Origin: Bauldia sp965232525
GTDB taxonomy: Bacteria > Pseudomonadota > Alphaproteobacteria > Rhizobiales > Kaistiaceae
DNA length: 64,000 nt
Assembly: GCF_965232525.1 (NCBI RefSeq)
Contig: NZ_OZ246980.1
Coordinates: 1,612,001 to 1,676,000 of the forward strand
Reading direction: 5' to 3'
The translations under genes were made by a program, and so were the position numbers. Below, piece by piece: positions 25,602 through 34,185 of the stretch; the stretch's first letter is position 1; each line of letters starts with the position of its first letter. The notes beneath the pieces were generated by a model. The model was given only the letters and a program-made list of their open reading frames with translations. It had not been told where the DNA came from and ran no database searches.

Positions 25602-26378
25602 ATGCGCCAGCGAAAGACCATCGGAATGGTGTGCGTCGGCCTTGCGGCGGCCCTCGCCCTGACGTCGAGCGCGGTTTACGCTGACACCGTCGGTGCGGCT
25701 GCCGCCGTGCGGCCGTCGTCCACCGGCACGCCGCCAGGCGGCAGCGTCCGGACGCTGCAGGTCGGCACCGAAATCGTTTCCAGGGAGCGGATTCAGACCA
25801 CCGGGTCGGGCTCCCTCCAGGTCATGTTCAACGACAAGTCGACCATGACCATCGGACCGAACAGCGATCTGGTCATCGACCAGTTCGTCTATGACCCCGG
25901 CGCCAGCGGCGGCACGTTCGCCACCAGCCTAACGAGGGGAGCGCTTCGCTTCGTCGGCGGCCAGATCAGCCACACCGAAGGCGCGACCATCAACACCCCA
26001 GTCGCCACCTTGGTCGTGCGCGGTGGGGCGGCGTTGGTCACCCACGATGCCTCGTGTGAGGCGACGGCACGCTCTGGTGCCGCCCGGGATAACTGCACCA
26101 AGGTCGTGTGCACCGGTGGGAACTGTACGGTCACCTCGCGGGTCGATCGCCGCTCCTTCCGGTTGAGGATCAATCAGGCGGTTGAGGTCGGCGCTGCCGG
26201 CGCCGTCGAGTTCAACGTGACGTCGGTGACCCTCAACGACGTCGCCAAGGGTGGCGACGGCGGCATTGTCGCCGGGCGGAAGGCGAACCAGACCGGCAGG
26301 ACGACCGCCAGATCGGCATTCGACGACACCATTCTCGAACAGACACCGGAACCACCGCCGCCAGCTCCCCCGAACTAG
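25602..26378 (+). CDS. Secreted FecR-domain protein
   Basis: This 258-residue product has a signal peptide ending AVYA and then a FecR domain (about residues 50-170): VGTEIVSRERIQTTGSGSLQ, FNDKSTMTIGPNSDLVIDQF and TPVATLVVRGG. A pair of cysteines occurs in CEATAR and CTKVVCTGGNC. The C-terminus is proline-rich (PEPPPPAPPN). There is no sigma factor beside it, so it is not the classical FecIR pair. FecR-domain proteins of this secreted form commonly lie next to CHASE2 cyclases and TPR-barrel proteins, as here. Confidence 0.85.
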   Translation: MRQRKTIGMVCVGLAAALALTSSAVYADTVGAAAAVRPSSTGTPPGGSVRTLQVGTEIVSRERIQTTGSGSLQVMFNDKSTMTIGPNSDLVIDQFVYDPGASGGTFATSLTRGALRFVGGQISHTEGATINTPVATLVVRGGAALVTHDASCEATARSGAARDNCTKVVCTGGNCTVTSRVDRRSFRLRINQAVEVGAAGAVEFNVTSVTLNDVAKGGDGGIVAGRKANQTGRTTARSAFDDTILEQTPEPPPPAPPN

Positions 26379-26434
26379 GCGCGGTGTTTTCGGCCGGGCG
26401 GCCCGAAGCGTAACAACCAACCGAGGCGCGTACC

Positions 26435-29400
26435 GTGGCCGTCTTCCCCTTTGATTCCGATGCCCTTCCCGGCCCCAATGTTGTGGTCGGGGCAGCCGGA
26501 ACCGACACCGTCATTATCACCATCGTCTCCGCTCAGACCACGGTCGATATCTCGGCCTGGACTCTGGTCGGCTGGGACCCCAACCCCACCGACAACGATC
26601 GGGTCAACATTGTTGGCTCGGCTGGTGCGGACACCATCACCGGCAGCATTCAGGTCGATGTCATCGACGGTAAGGCCGGAGACGACACAATCGTGTGGGA
26701 TGGCTCTGATGAGACGGTAAAGGGTGGCGATGACACCGATACACTGGTTGTCAATTCCGCTGTAACGATCGATCTTGGCAACCTCCTCGATCAGACGACC
26801 AGCGATACAGCGACCGTTACCGAGTTCGAGAATGTCGACGCCAGCGGTTCCGCGGCTGCGGTAAACCTCACTGGCGACAACAACGCCAACGTTCTGACCG
26901 GTGGTGCCGATGCCGACACCATCAGTGGTTTGGGCGGTAACGACACCATCGACGGCAAGGGCGGCTCGGACACGATCGATGGCGGCCTGGGCGACGACCG
27001 GATCGTCTATGACGGCGCGGATGCCACGGTTGCCGGCGGCGGCAACGATGCGGACGGTGACACGCTCGTCGTCAACGGTGCGGCGACGATCAATCTTGGC
27101 GCCGCCGACCAGAGCGGCCTTCTCGACAATGCGGACGTCACCGGGTTCGAGAACGTAGATGCCAGCGGGTCGAAGGACGCCGTCTCGCTGACTGGCAGCG
27201 ACGTGGCCAATGTTCTCGCCGGTGGATCGGCGGCGGACACAATCAACGCCGGTGAAGGCAACGACGAGATCGTTGGGTTCTCGGGCGCGGATCAGGTCGA
27301 CGGCGGGTTGGGCACCGACACGCTGACCCTGAAGGCGACGTCGATTGACCTGAACACCGCGGACGACGGCGATCTGATCGGTATCGAGATCGTGTCGGCG
27401 GCTGGCGCTGACGCGGTCGTCGGCCCGCCGACCGGGGTGACCATCGATCTGTCGAACCAGAGTGACGGGTTCACGATCATCGGCAGTGATCACAATGACA
27501 TCATCACCGGTTCGACCTTTGTCGATGTCGTAAAAGACGGTGCCGATGTGATCGACGCCGGTGAAGGCGACGACGAGATCGTTGGATTCTCGGGCGCAGA
27601 CCAGGTCGACGGCGGGTTGGGCACTGACACGCTGACCCTTGCTGCAACCTCGAACGACCTGACCGACGCCAGCGACGGCGATCTGATTGGTGTCGAGATC
27701 GTGTCGGCGGCGCTGGCTGGGGCCGGATTGACGATTGATCTGTCGAACCAGAGCGAAGGGTTCACGATCACCGGCAGCGACCACAACGACATCATCACCG
27801 GCTCGACCTTTGTCGATGTCATAAAGGACGGTGCCGACATTATCGATGCCGGTGAGGGCGACGATGAGATCGTTGGATTCTCGGGCGCAGATCAGGTCGA
27901 CGGCGGGTTGGGCACCGACACGCTGACACTTGAGGCGACGTCTATCGACCTGACCGACGCCAGCGACGATGATCTGAAGGATGTCGAGATCGTCTCGGCG
28001 GCGCTGGCCGGAGCCGGGCTGACGATCGACCTGTCGAAGCAAAGCGACGGATTCACGATCACCGGCAGCGACCACAACGACATCATCACCGGTTCGACCT
28101 TTGTCGATGTCGTAAACGACGGTGCCGATGTGATCGACGCCGGTCTCGGCGATGACAGGGTCGTTTATGACGGTACAGATGTGTCGGTCGAAGGTGGCGG
28201 TAATGACGTTGGCGGTGACACGCTGGAGGTTAATGCCGCGGCGACGGTTAACCTTGGCGACGCCGACCAGACCAGCGATTCGGCGGACGTAACGGGGTTC
28301 GAGAACGTCGACGCCAGCGGGTCGAGCGACGCGGTCGACCTGACCGGCGACAGCGGTGCCAACACGCTGACCGGCGGGTCGGGCAACGACACCATTGACG
28401 GCGGCGGAGGCGCCGACACCCTCGCCGGCGGCGGCGGAAGCGACCAGATTGTCTACGATGGCGCTGACGTGTCGATCGATGGTGGTGACAACGGCGGCGA
28501 CACGCTGGTCGTCAACGACGCGGCGATCGTCAACCTCGGCAACGCTGCCGACCAGACGAGCGACGACACGGCGATCGTCACCGGGTTCGAACATGTCGAC
28601 GCCAGCGGGGCGGGCGCGAACGAACCGGTTGACCTGACCGGCGACGCCAATGCCAACACCCTGACCGGCGGCTCGGGCGACGACACGATCGACGGCAAGG
28701 GCGGTTCGGACACGCTCGACGGCGGCCTCGGCGATGACCGGATCGTCTATGACGGAACGGATGTATCGGTCGCCGGCGGCGGTAACAATGCCGGCGGCGA
28801 CACGCTTGAGGTCAACGCAGCGGCGATTGTCGATCTCGGCAATGTCCTCGATCAGACGACCGACGCGGCGGAGGTGACCGGGTTTGAGAACGTCGACGCC
28901 AGCGGCTCTGCCGGCCCGGTGGACCTCACCGGCGACGATGGGGCGAACACGCTGATCGGCAGCTCCGTCGCGGATACCATAGAAGGTGCCGGCGGTGCCG
29001 ACACCATCGATGGCGGCGCCGGTGACGACGAGATCATTGGCTTTGTTGACGCCGATGAGGTCGACGGCGGCGACGACACTGACACGCTCATTTTGGCCGC
29101 GACCTCCGCGGACCTCAACGACGCGGCGGACGGCGACCTGATCAATGTCGAGATCGTATCGGCGGCTCTCGCCGCGGCCGGGGTGACGATCGACCTGTCC
29201 AACCAGAGCGATGGCTTCACGATCACTGGCAGTGCTCAAGGCGACACGATCGTCGGCTCGTCCGACGAAGACACCATCGACGCCGGTGGCGGCAACGACG
29301 AGATCACCGGCGGCAACGGCGCGGATGTCATTAACGGTCAGGGTGGCCAGGACAGGATCATCGGCTTTGTCGGTGCGGACCAGGTCGATGGCGGCGGCAA

Positions 29401-31156
29401 TGACGATACGATCGTCCTCGACGGAACGTCGGCTGATCTCAACGACGCCGCCGACGGGGATATCGTCAATGTCGAGGCGGTATCGGCCGAGGATGCGTTC
29501 CAGATCGCGGCGGCGCTCTCCGGCATCAAGATCGATCTCAGCGGTCAGAGTGATGGCTTCGCGATAACCGGAAGCCTTCTCAAGGACACACTGATCGGAT
29601 CGTCGGGGAACGATGCGGTCGACGGGGGTGACGGCGACGACAAGATCACCGCCGGCGAAGGCGCCGATTTCGTCCAGGGCGGGGCCGGCAACGATACCAT
29701 CATTGCCGGCGCGGGCGACGGTAACGACGTCTACAACGGCGGTGGCGGCAGCGGCGACACGGTCGACTACTCGAAGACATCGGGTGGCGTCAAAGTCGAC
29801 CTGCGACCGAAGGATCAGTCCGGCGAGTCGGTGAATGGCGATCCGGGCAACTTCGATGCGCTGATGGCGCTCGGCGGCTTTGCCGATGAGACGACGGAGG
29901 TCGGGCTCGCCACCGGAGCCGAGATCGGCACGGATGTCCTCCACAAGATCGAGAACGTGATCGGCAGCACTGGCAACGATACGATCCTCGGCGACGACGG
30001 TGTCAACGTCCTCGACGGTGACGACGGCGAGGACAAGATCTGGGGCTATGACGGCAACGACACGATCAGGGGTGGCAACGGCAAGGACACACTGGTCGGC
30101 GGCAAGGGCAATGCCTCAGGTCAGAACTCCGGTAACGACACGCTGCTCGGCGGTAATGGCAAGGACAAGCTCTTCGGCGAGGACGGCAAGGACATCCTTC
30201 GCGGGGGCGAGGGGAACGATCAATACGCCGGCGGCTCCGGCAAGGACACGCTGTACTTCGACGGTGACAAGGATAAGGACAAAGCCTGGGGTGGCGACAA
30301 CCGCGACACCTTCGTGTTCGAGGGCAAGTTCGGCACCGATACGATCAAGGACTTCCTCGCGGTCGGCAGCCAGAGCGACAAGATCGATCTGACCGATTTC
30401 CGCTCCGTCTCGTTCGGCGACCTGAAGATCGTCCAGAACGGCAACAACACGGAGATCACCGGACTGGGATCGGGACGCAAGATCGTCCTCGAAGTCGTCA
30501 ACGCGGGCTCATTGACCGCCGACGATTTCATCTTCGCGCCGAAGGCCATCAAGGGGAATGGCAACGACAATGTCCTGAAAGGCGGAAAACGCGATGACGA
30601 TATCAGCGGCCTCGGTGGTGACGACAAGCTCAAGGGTAAGGACGGCGACGATCTCCTCAAGGGCGGTAAGGACGACGACAAGCTCTATGGCGAAGGCGAC
30701 AACGATACGCTGAAGGGCGACAATGGTGCCGACAAGCTGTTCGGTGGTGGCGGTGACGACATCCTCAAAGGCGGCGACGGCAAGGACAAGCTCGAAGGCG
30801 GCAAGGGTAACGACACGCTCACCGGCGGCGGCGGTAAAGACAAATTCGCCTTCGACGCGCCGAACGAGGGGGTCGATACGATCACCGATTTCGACTCGGG
30901 CAAGGACGTCCTCCAGTTTTCGGCGAAGGGCTTCGGCAATGGGCTGAAGGCCGGAGAAACCCCGAACTTCGTCAAGCTCGACGTCGTTGCCGGCTACACC
31001 GATGCCGGCAACAAGGGCGTGTTCCTGTTCGACACGTCCGGCGCCGACAAGGGCACGCTGTTCTGGGATGCCAATGGCGGTTCCAGCAGCGATGCGGTGG
31101 CGATCGCCATGCTCGGCAATGCCGGGCTCTCGAAAGGCGATTTCGATATCATCTGA
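26435..31156 (+). CDS. Large RTX (hemolysin-type calcium-binding repeat) secreted protein
   Basis: A GTG start gives 1573 residues. The N-terminal 60 residues are beta-rich, and almost all the rest is built of glycine-aspartate nonapeptides of the GGxGxDxLx type (for example LTGGSGNDTIDGG), which bind calcium after export. Residues about 270-570 contain three near-identical tandem modules of 97-103 residues. The C-terminus (AMLGNAGLSKGDFDII) fits an uncleaved type I secretion signal; no N-terminal signal peptide is present. No ABC exporter or membrane-fusion protein gene is in the window. The protein is probably a surface or matrix component; no enzyme domain is visible. Confidence 0.88.
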   Translation: MAVFPFDSDALPGPNVVVGAAGTDTVIITIVSAQTTVDISAWTLVGWDPNPTDNDRVNIVGSAGADTITGSIQVDVIDGKAGDDTIVWDGSDETVKGGDDTDTLVVNSAVTIDLGNLLDQTTSDTATVTEFENVDASGSAAAVNLTGDNNANVLTGGADADTISGLGGNDTIDGKGGSDTIDGGLGDDRIVYDGADATVAGGGNDADGDTLVVNGAATINLGAADQSGLLDNADVTGFENVDASGSKDAVSLTGSDVANVLAGGSAADTINAGEGNDEIVGFSGADQVDGGLGTDTLTLKATSIDLNTADDGDLIGIEIVSAAGADAVVGPPTGVTIDLSNQSDGFTIIGSDHNDIITGSTFVDVVKDGADVIDAGEGDDEIVGFSGADQVDGGLGTDTLTLAATSNDLTDASDGDLIGVEIVSAALAGAGLTIDLSNQSEGFTITGSDHNDIITGSTFVDVIKDGADIIDAGEGDDEIVGFSGADQVDGGLGTDTLTLEATSIDLTDASDDDLKDVEIVSAALAGAGLTIDLSKQSDGFTITGSDHNDIITGSTFVDVVNDGADVIDAGLGDDRVVYDGTDVSVEGGGNDVGGDTLEVNAAATVNLGDADQTSDSADVTGFENVDASGSSDAVDLTGDSGANTLTGGSGNDTIDGGGGADTLAGGGGSDQIVYDGADVSIDGGDNGGDTLVVNDAAIVNLGNAADQTSDDTAIVTGFEHVDASGAGANEPVDLTGDANANTLTGGSGDDTIDGKGGSDTLDGGLGDDRIVYDGTDVSVAGGGNNAGGDTLEVNAAAIVDLGNVLDQTTDAAEVTGFENVDASGSAGPVDLTGDDGANTLIGSSVADTIEGAGGADTIDGGAGDDEIIGFVDADEVDGGDDTDTLILAATSADLNDAADGDLINVEIVSAALAAAGVTIDLSNQSDGFTITGSAQGDTIVGSSDEDTIDAGGGNDEITGGNGADVINGQGGQDRIIGFVGADQVDGGGNDDTIVLDGTSADLNDAADGDIVNVEAVSAEDAFQIAAALSGIKIDLSGQSDGFAITGSLLKDTLIGSSGNDAVDGGDGDDKITAGEGADFVQGGAGNDTIIAGAGDGNDVYNGGGGSGDTVDYSKTSGGVKVDLRPKDQSGESVNGDPGNFDALMALGGFADETTEVGLATGAEIGTDVLHKIENVIGSTGNDTILGDDGVNVLDGDDGEDKIWGYDGNDTIRGGNGKDTLVGGKGNASGQNSGNDTLLGGNGKDKLFGEDGKDILRGGEGNDQYAGGSGKDTLYFDGDKDKDKAWGGDNRDTFVFEGKFGTDTIKDFLAVGSQSDKIDLTDFRSVSFGDLKIVQNGNNTEITGLGSGRKIVLEVVNAGSLTADDFIFAPKAIKGNGNDNVLKGGKRDDDISGLGGDDKLKGKDGDDLLKGGKDDDKLYGEGDNDTLKGDNGADKLFGGGGDDILKGGDGKDKLEGGKGNDTLTGGGGKDKFAFDAPNEGVDTITDFDSGKDVLQFSAKGFGNGLKAGETPNFVKLDVVAGYTDAGNKGVFLFDTSGADKGTLFWDANGGSSSDAVAIAMLGNAGLSKGDFDII
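27245..28135 (+). repeat. Three near-identical tandem modules inside the RTX gene
   Basis: Units begin at 27245, 27554 and 27845 and are 309, 291 and 291 bases long. They share long identical stretches, such as the one coding EIVGFSGADQVDGGLGTDTL. The first has four extra codons. More diverged copies start near 29017 and 29343. The similarity at DNA level suggests recent duplication. Confidence 0.75.
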
Positions 31157-31264
31157 CGGTCGGTGTGCTAATGGAGCGACGCCAGCGGCACCGCGCCGCG
31201 TTGTCGCCTGATCCGAGGCGCGCGACGGTAGGCTTGGCGTGTCACGGTTGTTGAGGAGTGCCAA

Positions 31265-33478
31265 GTGGTCGTCAGAGCCGGTTGGGCCTATGTCGTTCTT
31301 GTCGGCGTCGTCCTGATCGGCGCCACGGTCGTTCGGATCGCCGACCCGTTCTTTCTTCAGGCGCTCCGCCTCATTGCGTTCGACACATATCAGCGCCTCG
31401 AACCGCAGACCTATGATGCCGACATCCCGGTCCGCGTCGTCGACATCGACGAGGAATCGCTGGCGCGCGTCGGTCAGTGGCCATGGCCGCGGACGACGGT
31501 GGCCGAGCTGCTGGAGCGTTTGGTCGCCGGCGGGGCCGCGACGGTCGCCTTCGACGTGCTGTTCGCCGAGCCCGACCAGACCTCGCCCGAGCAACTGGTC
31601 GCGCGGCTGTCAACCGAGGAAGCGGAACTGATCGAGCCGCTGTTCGCCGAACTGCCGAGCCATGACGCTGTTTTCGCTGACATGATCGGCCGGACGCCGA
31701 CGGTGCTGGCGACCGTACTCACCAATGACGGACGCAGCGCACCGGTGCCGGTCAAGGCCGGTTTTGCGGTGGCCGGCGACGATCCGCGACCGTTCATTCC
31801 GATGTTTGCCGGGGGAACCAACAACCTGCCGGAGTTGCAGGCCGCGGCGACCGGCATCGGTGCGATCAACTGGATTCCCGATCGCGATCAGGTGGTGCGA
31901 CGGCTGCCGTTGGTCTACCGGCAGGGCGAGGAACTGGTGCCGACCTTCGTTACCGAGACCCTGCGTGTCGCACAGGGCGCAAGCACCTACATCCTCAAGG
32001 CCTCCAATGCCAGCGGCGAGACTGCCTTCGGTGAGTCGACCGGTCTGAACCACATCAAGGTCGGCGCGCTGGAAATCCCGACCAACGCCGACGGCGCCCT
32101 TCTGCTCCAGTTCCGACCATCCAATCCGAGCGCCTTCATTCCGGCCTGGTCGGTACTGTCCGGTGAATTCGATCCGAACGATGTCGCCGGGCGGATCATT
32201 CTGGTCGGATCAAGCGCCGCAGGACTGAACGATCTGCGGGCGACCCCCCTCGATGCATCGCTGCCGGGGGTCGAAGTCCAGGCGCAGGCGCTCGAGCACC
32301 TGCTTTCGCAGCGGAGCCTGACCCGCCCGAGCTACGCGATCGTTCTGGAGCTCCTGTTCGTCCTCGCCGTCGGCATCGCCCTCGCGGTCGTCCTGCCACG
32401 AATCTCCGCCGGCGCATCGGCGGTGCTCGGCGGGACCGTCATTCTGGTTGTCGTTATTGGCGCCTGGCTTGCGTATCAGCATGCCGGTCTTCTGCTCGAT
32501 CCGACGTATCCGGCGATTGCCGTGATCGCCCTGGTGGGGTCGTCGACGCTCTATATCTACCGGCGGGTCGAACAGCAGCGGGGCGAAGTCCGCCGTGCTT
32601 TCGGGCACTACGTCTCGCCGGCCGTGGTCGACGAGCTCATCGCCGACCCCGACCGTCTCGAGCTCGGCGGCGAAGTCCGCGACCTCACGCTGTTGTTTTG
32701 CGACGTGCGTAATTTCACGTCGATCTCGGAGACGATGACGCCGCACGAACTGACCCAGTTCATCAACGATCTTCTCAGTCCGCTCAGCGAAATCATCCTC
32801 AAGCACCGCGGCACGATCGATAAGTATATGGGCGACGCCATCATGGCGTTCTGGAATGCGCCGCTCGACGATCCGGACCACGCGCGCCACGCTGCGCTGG
32901 CGGCGTTGGATATGGCCGCGGCGATGGACGGGCTCAACGAAGTGTGGCGGCGCCAGGCAGAGGAGGCCGGTCGTCCCTATCGCCCGGTGGCCATCGGCAT
33001 CGGTCTCAACTCGGGCCATTGCTGCGTCGGCAATCTCGGATCGACGATCCGGTTCGACTATTCGGCGATCGGCGACGACGTGAACCTCGCCTCTCGGGTC
33101 GAGGGGATGTCGAAGCAGTATGGGTTGACGGTGGTGCTCGGCGAGTCGACCGCGGCGGACAGCGGTGAACCGGTGCTGGAGCTCGACGTGATCCGCGTTA
33201 AGGGCCGGGCGCAGCCGAGCCGGTTGTTCACCTTGCAGGCGGCTCTGGAAGCATCGCCCGAACAACTCGCGAAGCTCGCGCCCAAGCACGACGCGATGCT
33301 CACCGCCTACCGGGCCAAGGACTGGGACGGCGCCGATGCGGCCATCGCCGCTTGCCGCGCGATCGGCGTCACGGCGCTCGATGCCTACTACGACCTCTTC
33401 GCCTCCCGCGTTGCCGTCTGGCGGGAAACCCCACCGCAAGCGGACTGGGATGGGGTGTTCACGGCGACGGAGAAGTAG
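31265..33478 (+). CDS. CHASE2-domain class III adenylate/guanylate cyclase
   Basis: A GTG after GAGGAG gives 737 residues. An N-terminal membrane helix leads into an extracytoplasmic CHASE2 sensor (about 35-350, with RVVDIDEESLARVGQWPWPR and ILVGSSAAGLNDLRATPLD). Three membrane helices (about 350-440) and then the cyclase domain follow. Both metal-binding aspartates are present: Asp480 in FCDVRNFT and Asp524 in YMGDAIMAF. FDYSAIGDDVNLASR is also intact, so it should be active, most likely making cAMP. It stands 108 bases after the RTX gene and on the same strand, and probably senses an envelope signal linked with the FecR and barrel proteins. Confidence 0.9.
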   Translation: MVVRAGWAYVVLVGVVLIGATVVRIADPFFLQALRLIAFDTYQRLEPQTYDADIPVRVVDIDEESLARVGQWPWPRTTVAELLERLVAGGAATVAFDVLFAEPDQTSPEQLVARLSTEEAELIEPLFAELPSHDAVFADMIGRTPTVLATVLTNDGRSAPVPVKAGFAVAGDDPRPFIPMFAGGTNNLPELQAAATGIGAINWIPDRDQVVRRLPLVYRQGEELVPTFVTETLRVAQGASTYILKASNASGETAFGESTGLNHIKVGALEIPTNADGALLLQFRPSNPSAFIPAWSVLSGEFDPNDVAGRIILVGSSAAGLNDLRATPLDASLPGVEVQAQALEHLLSQRSLTRPSYAIVLELLFVLAVGIALAVVLPRISAGASAVLGGTVILVVVIGAWLAYQHAGLLLDPTYPAIAVIALVGSSTLYIYRRVEQQRGEVRRAFGHYVSPAVVDELIADPDRLELGGEVRDLTLLFCDVRNFTSISETMTPHELTQFINDLLSPLSEIILKHRGTIDKYMGDAIMAFWNAPLDDPDHARHAALAALDMAAAMDGLNEVWRRQAEEAGRPYRPVAIGIGLNSGHCCVGNLGSTIRFDYSAIGDDVNLASRVEGMSKQYGLTVVLGESTAADSGEPVLELDVIRVKGRAQPSRLFTLQAALEASPEQLAKLAPKHDAMLTAYRAKDWDGADAAIAACRAIGVTALDAYYDLFASRVAVWRETPPQADWDGVFTATEK

Positions 33479-33699
33479 CGCCATCACCGCCACCGTCCCG
33501 GAGGGCGAGACGGTTGAGTCACGTCGGCGCGACTCATCAATCGATCTGGGCATCCACTGCTCGGACGAGGCTTACTGTTCTGCCTTTTTGTGAGCGGGCT
33601 CGCGGCGTCTGCATAGCCGCCATGACCTTGCCTACGCACCGGCAAGCTGCTTGTAATCCTGGACGTCCGCCACGGACCGGTGACAAAGGGGAATCGGAT

Positions 33700-34152
33700 A
33701 TGAACCTGAGGCTTCTTGCTTTCCTCAAAGCAATTGTTCTCGCGCTTGTGTTGGCTTGGCCCGCCTCCGCATCGGATGCGGAAATGGTGGCTGAGGTCGA
33801 GGCGACCCTGGAGACGCTCAAGAAAGCCTTCGTGGATCGCGACGGCGCAACGATCAAGCAGATCATGACCGAAGACGGTCTGCTCATTACCCCCTACTAC
33901 CACGCGGCAATGACACCGGATGAAGTGGCGGCGAACCTCAGCACCCTCCTTATCGAGAGCCATGCCTCTCACCAGGTCAACGTCAGGCCGCTTGGGCCTG
34001 GGCGAAGCCTGATGACCTTGTATACGTCCTTTGAGGGAACGTACGACGGGCGGCCGCTGCCGCGTTGGGTCTTTTCGTCCGCGGTCTGGGTCAGGCGGGA
34101 TGACGGCTGGCGGGTCGAGCTCTATCAGGAGACCGTGGTCGACGCGCCCTGA
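33700..34152 (+). CDS. Secreted SnoaL/NTF2-like small protein
   Basis: An ATG at 33700 behind AAAGGGG gives 150 residues with a signal peptide ending WPASASDA. The mature part has the NTF2-like pattern of an N-terminal helix followed by a curved sheet: LETLKKAFVDRDGATIKQIM, then WVFSSAVWVRRDDGWRVELY. DUF4440 or SnoaL-like proteins of this size may be enzymes, binding proteins or structural parts. The upstream 220 bases hold no gene. Function is unknown. Confidence 0.8.
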   Translation: MNLRLLAFLKAIVLALVLAWPASASDAEMVAEVEATLETLKKAFVDRDGATIKQIMTEDGLLITPYYHAAMTPDEVAANLSTLLIESHASHQVNVRPLGPGRSLMTLYTSFEGTYDGRPLPRWVFSSAVWVRRDDGWRVELYQETVVDAP

Positions 34153-34185
34153 ACAACGGGCACCGCGATCGATCGCACGGCCGGC

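Noticed and set aside
25602..26378. FecR protein as an anti-sigma factor of an iron-uptake system
   Set aside because: There is no FecI-type sigma gene and no TonB receptor nearby; the protein is a secreted FecR-domain form.
26375..29944. A 1189-residue open frame on the minus strand through the RTX gene
   Set aside because: It mirrors the repetitive, GC-rich codons of the RTX gene on the other strand. It has no domain, and the plus-strand protein has perfect calcium-binding repeats.
26900..30900. CRISPR-like regular repeats
   Set aside because: The repeats are in frame, code calcium-binding nonapeptides and have no unique spacers.
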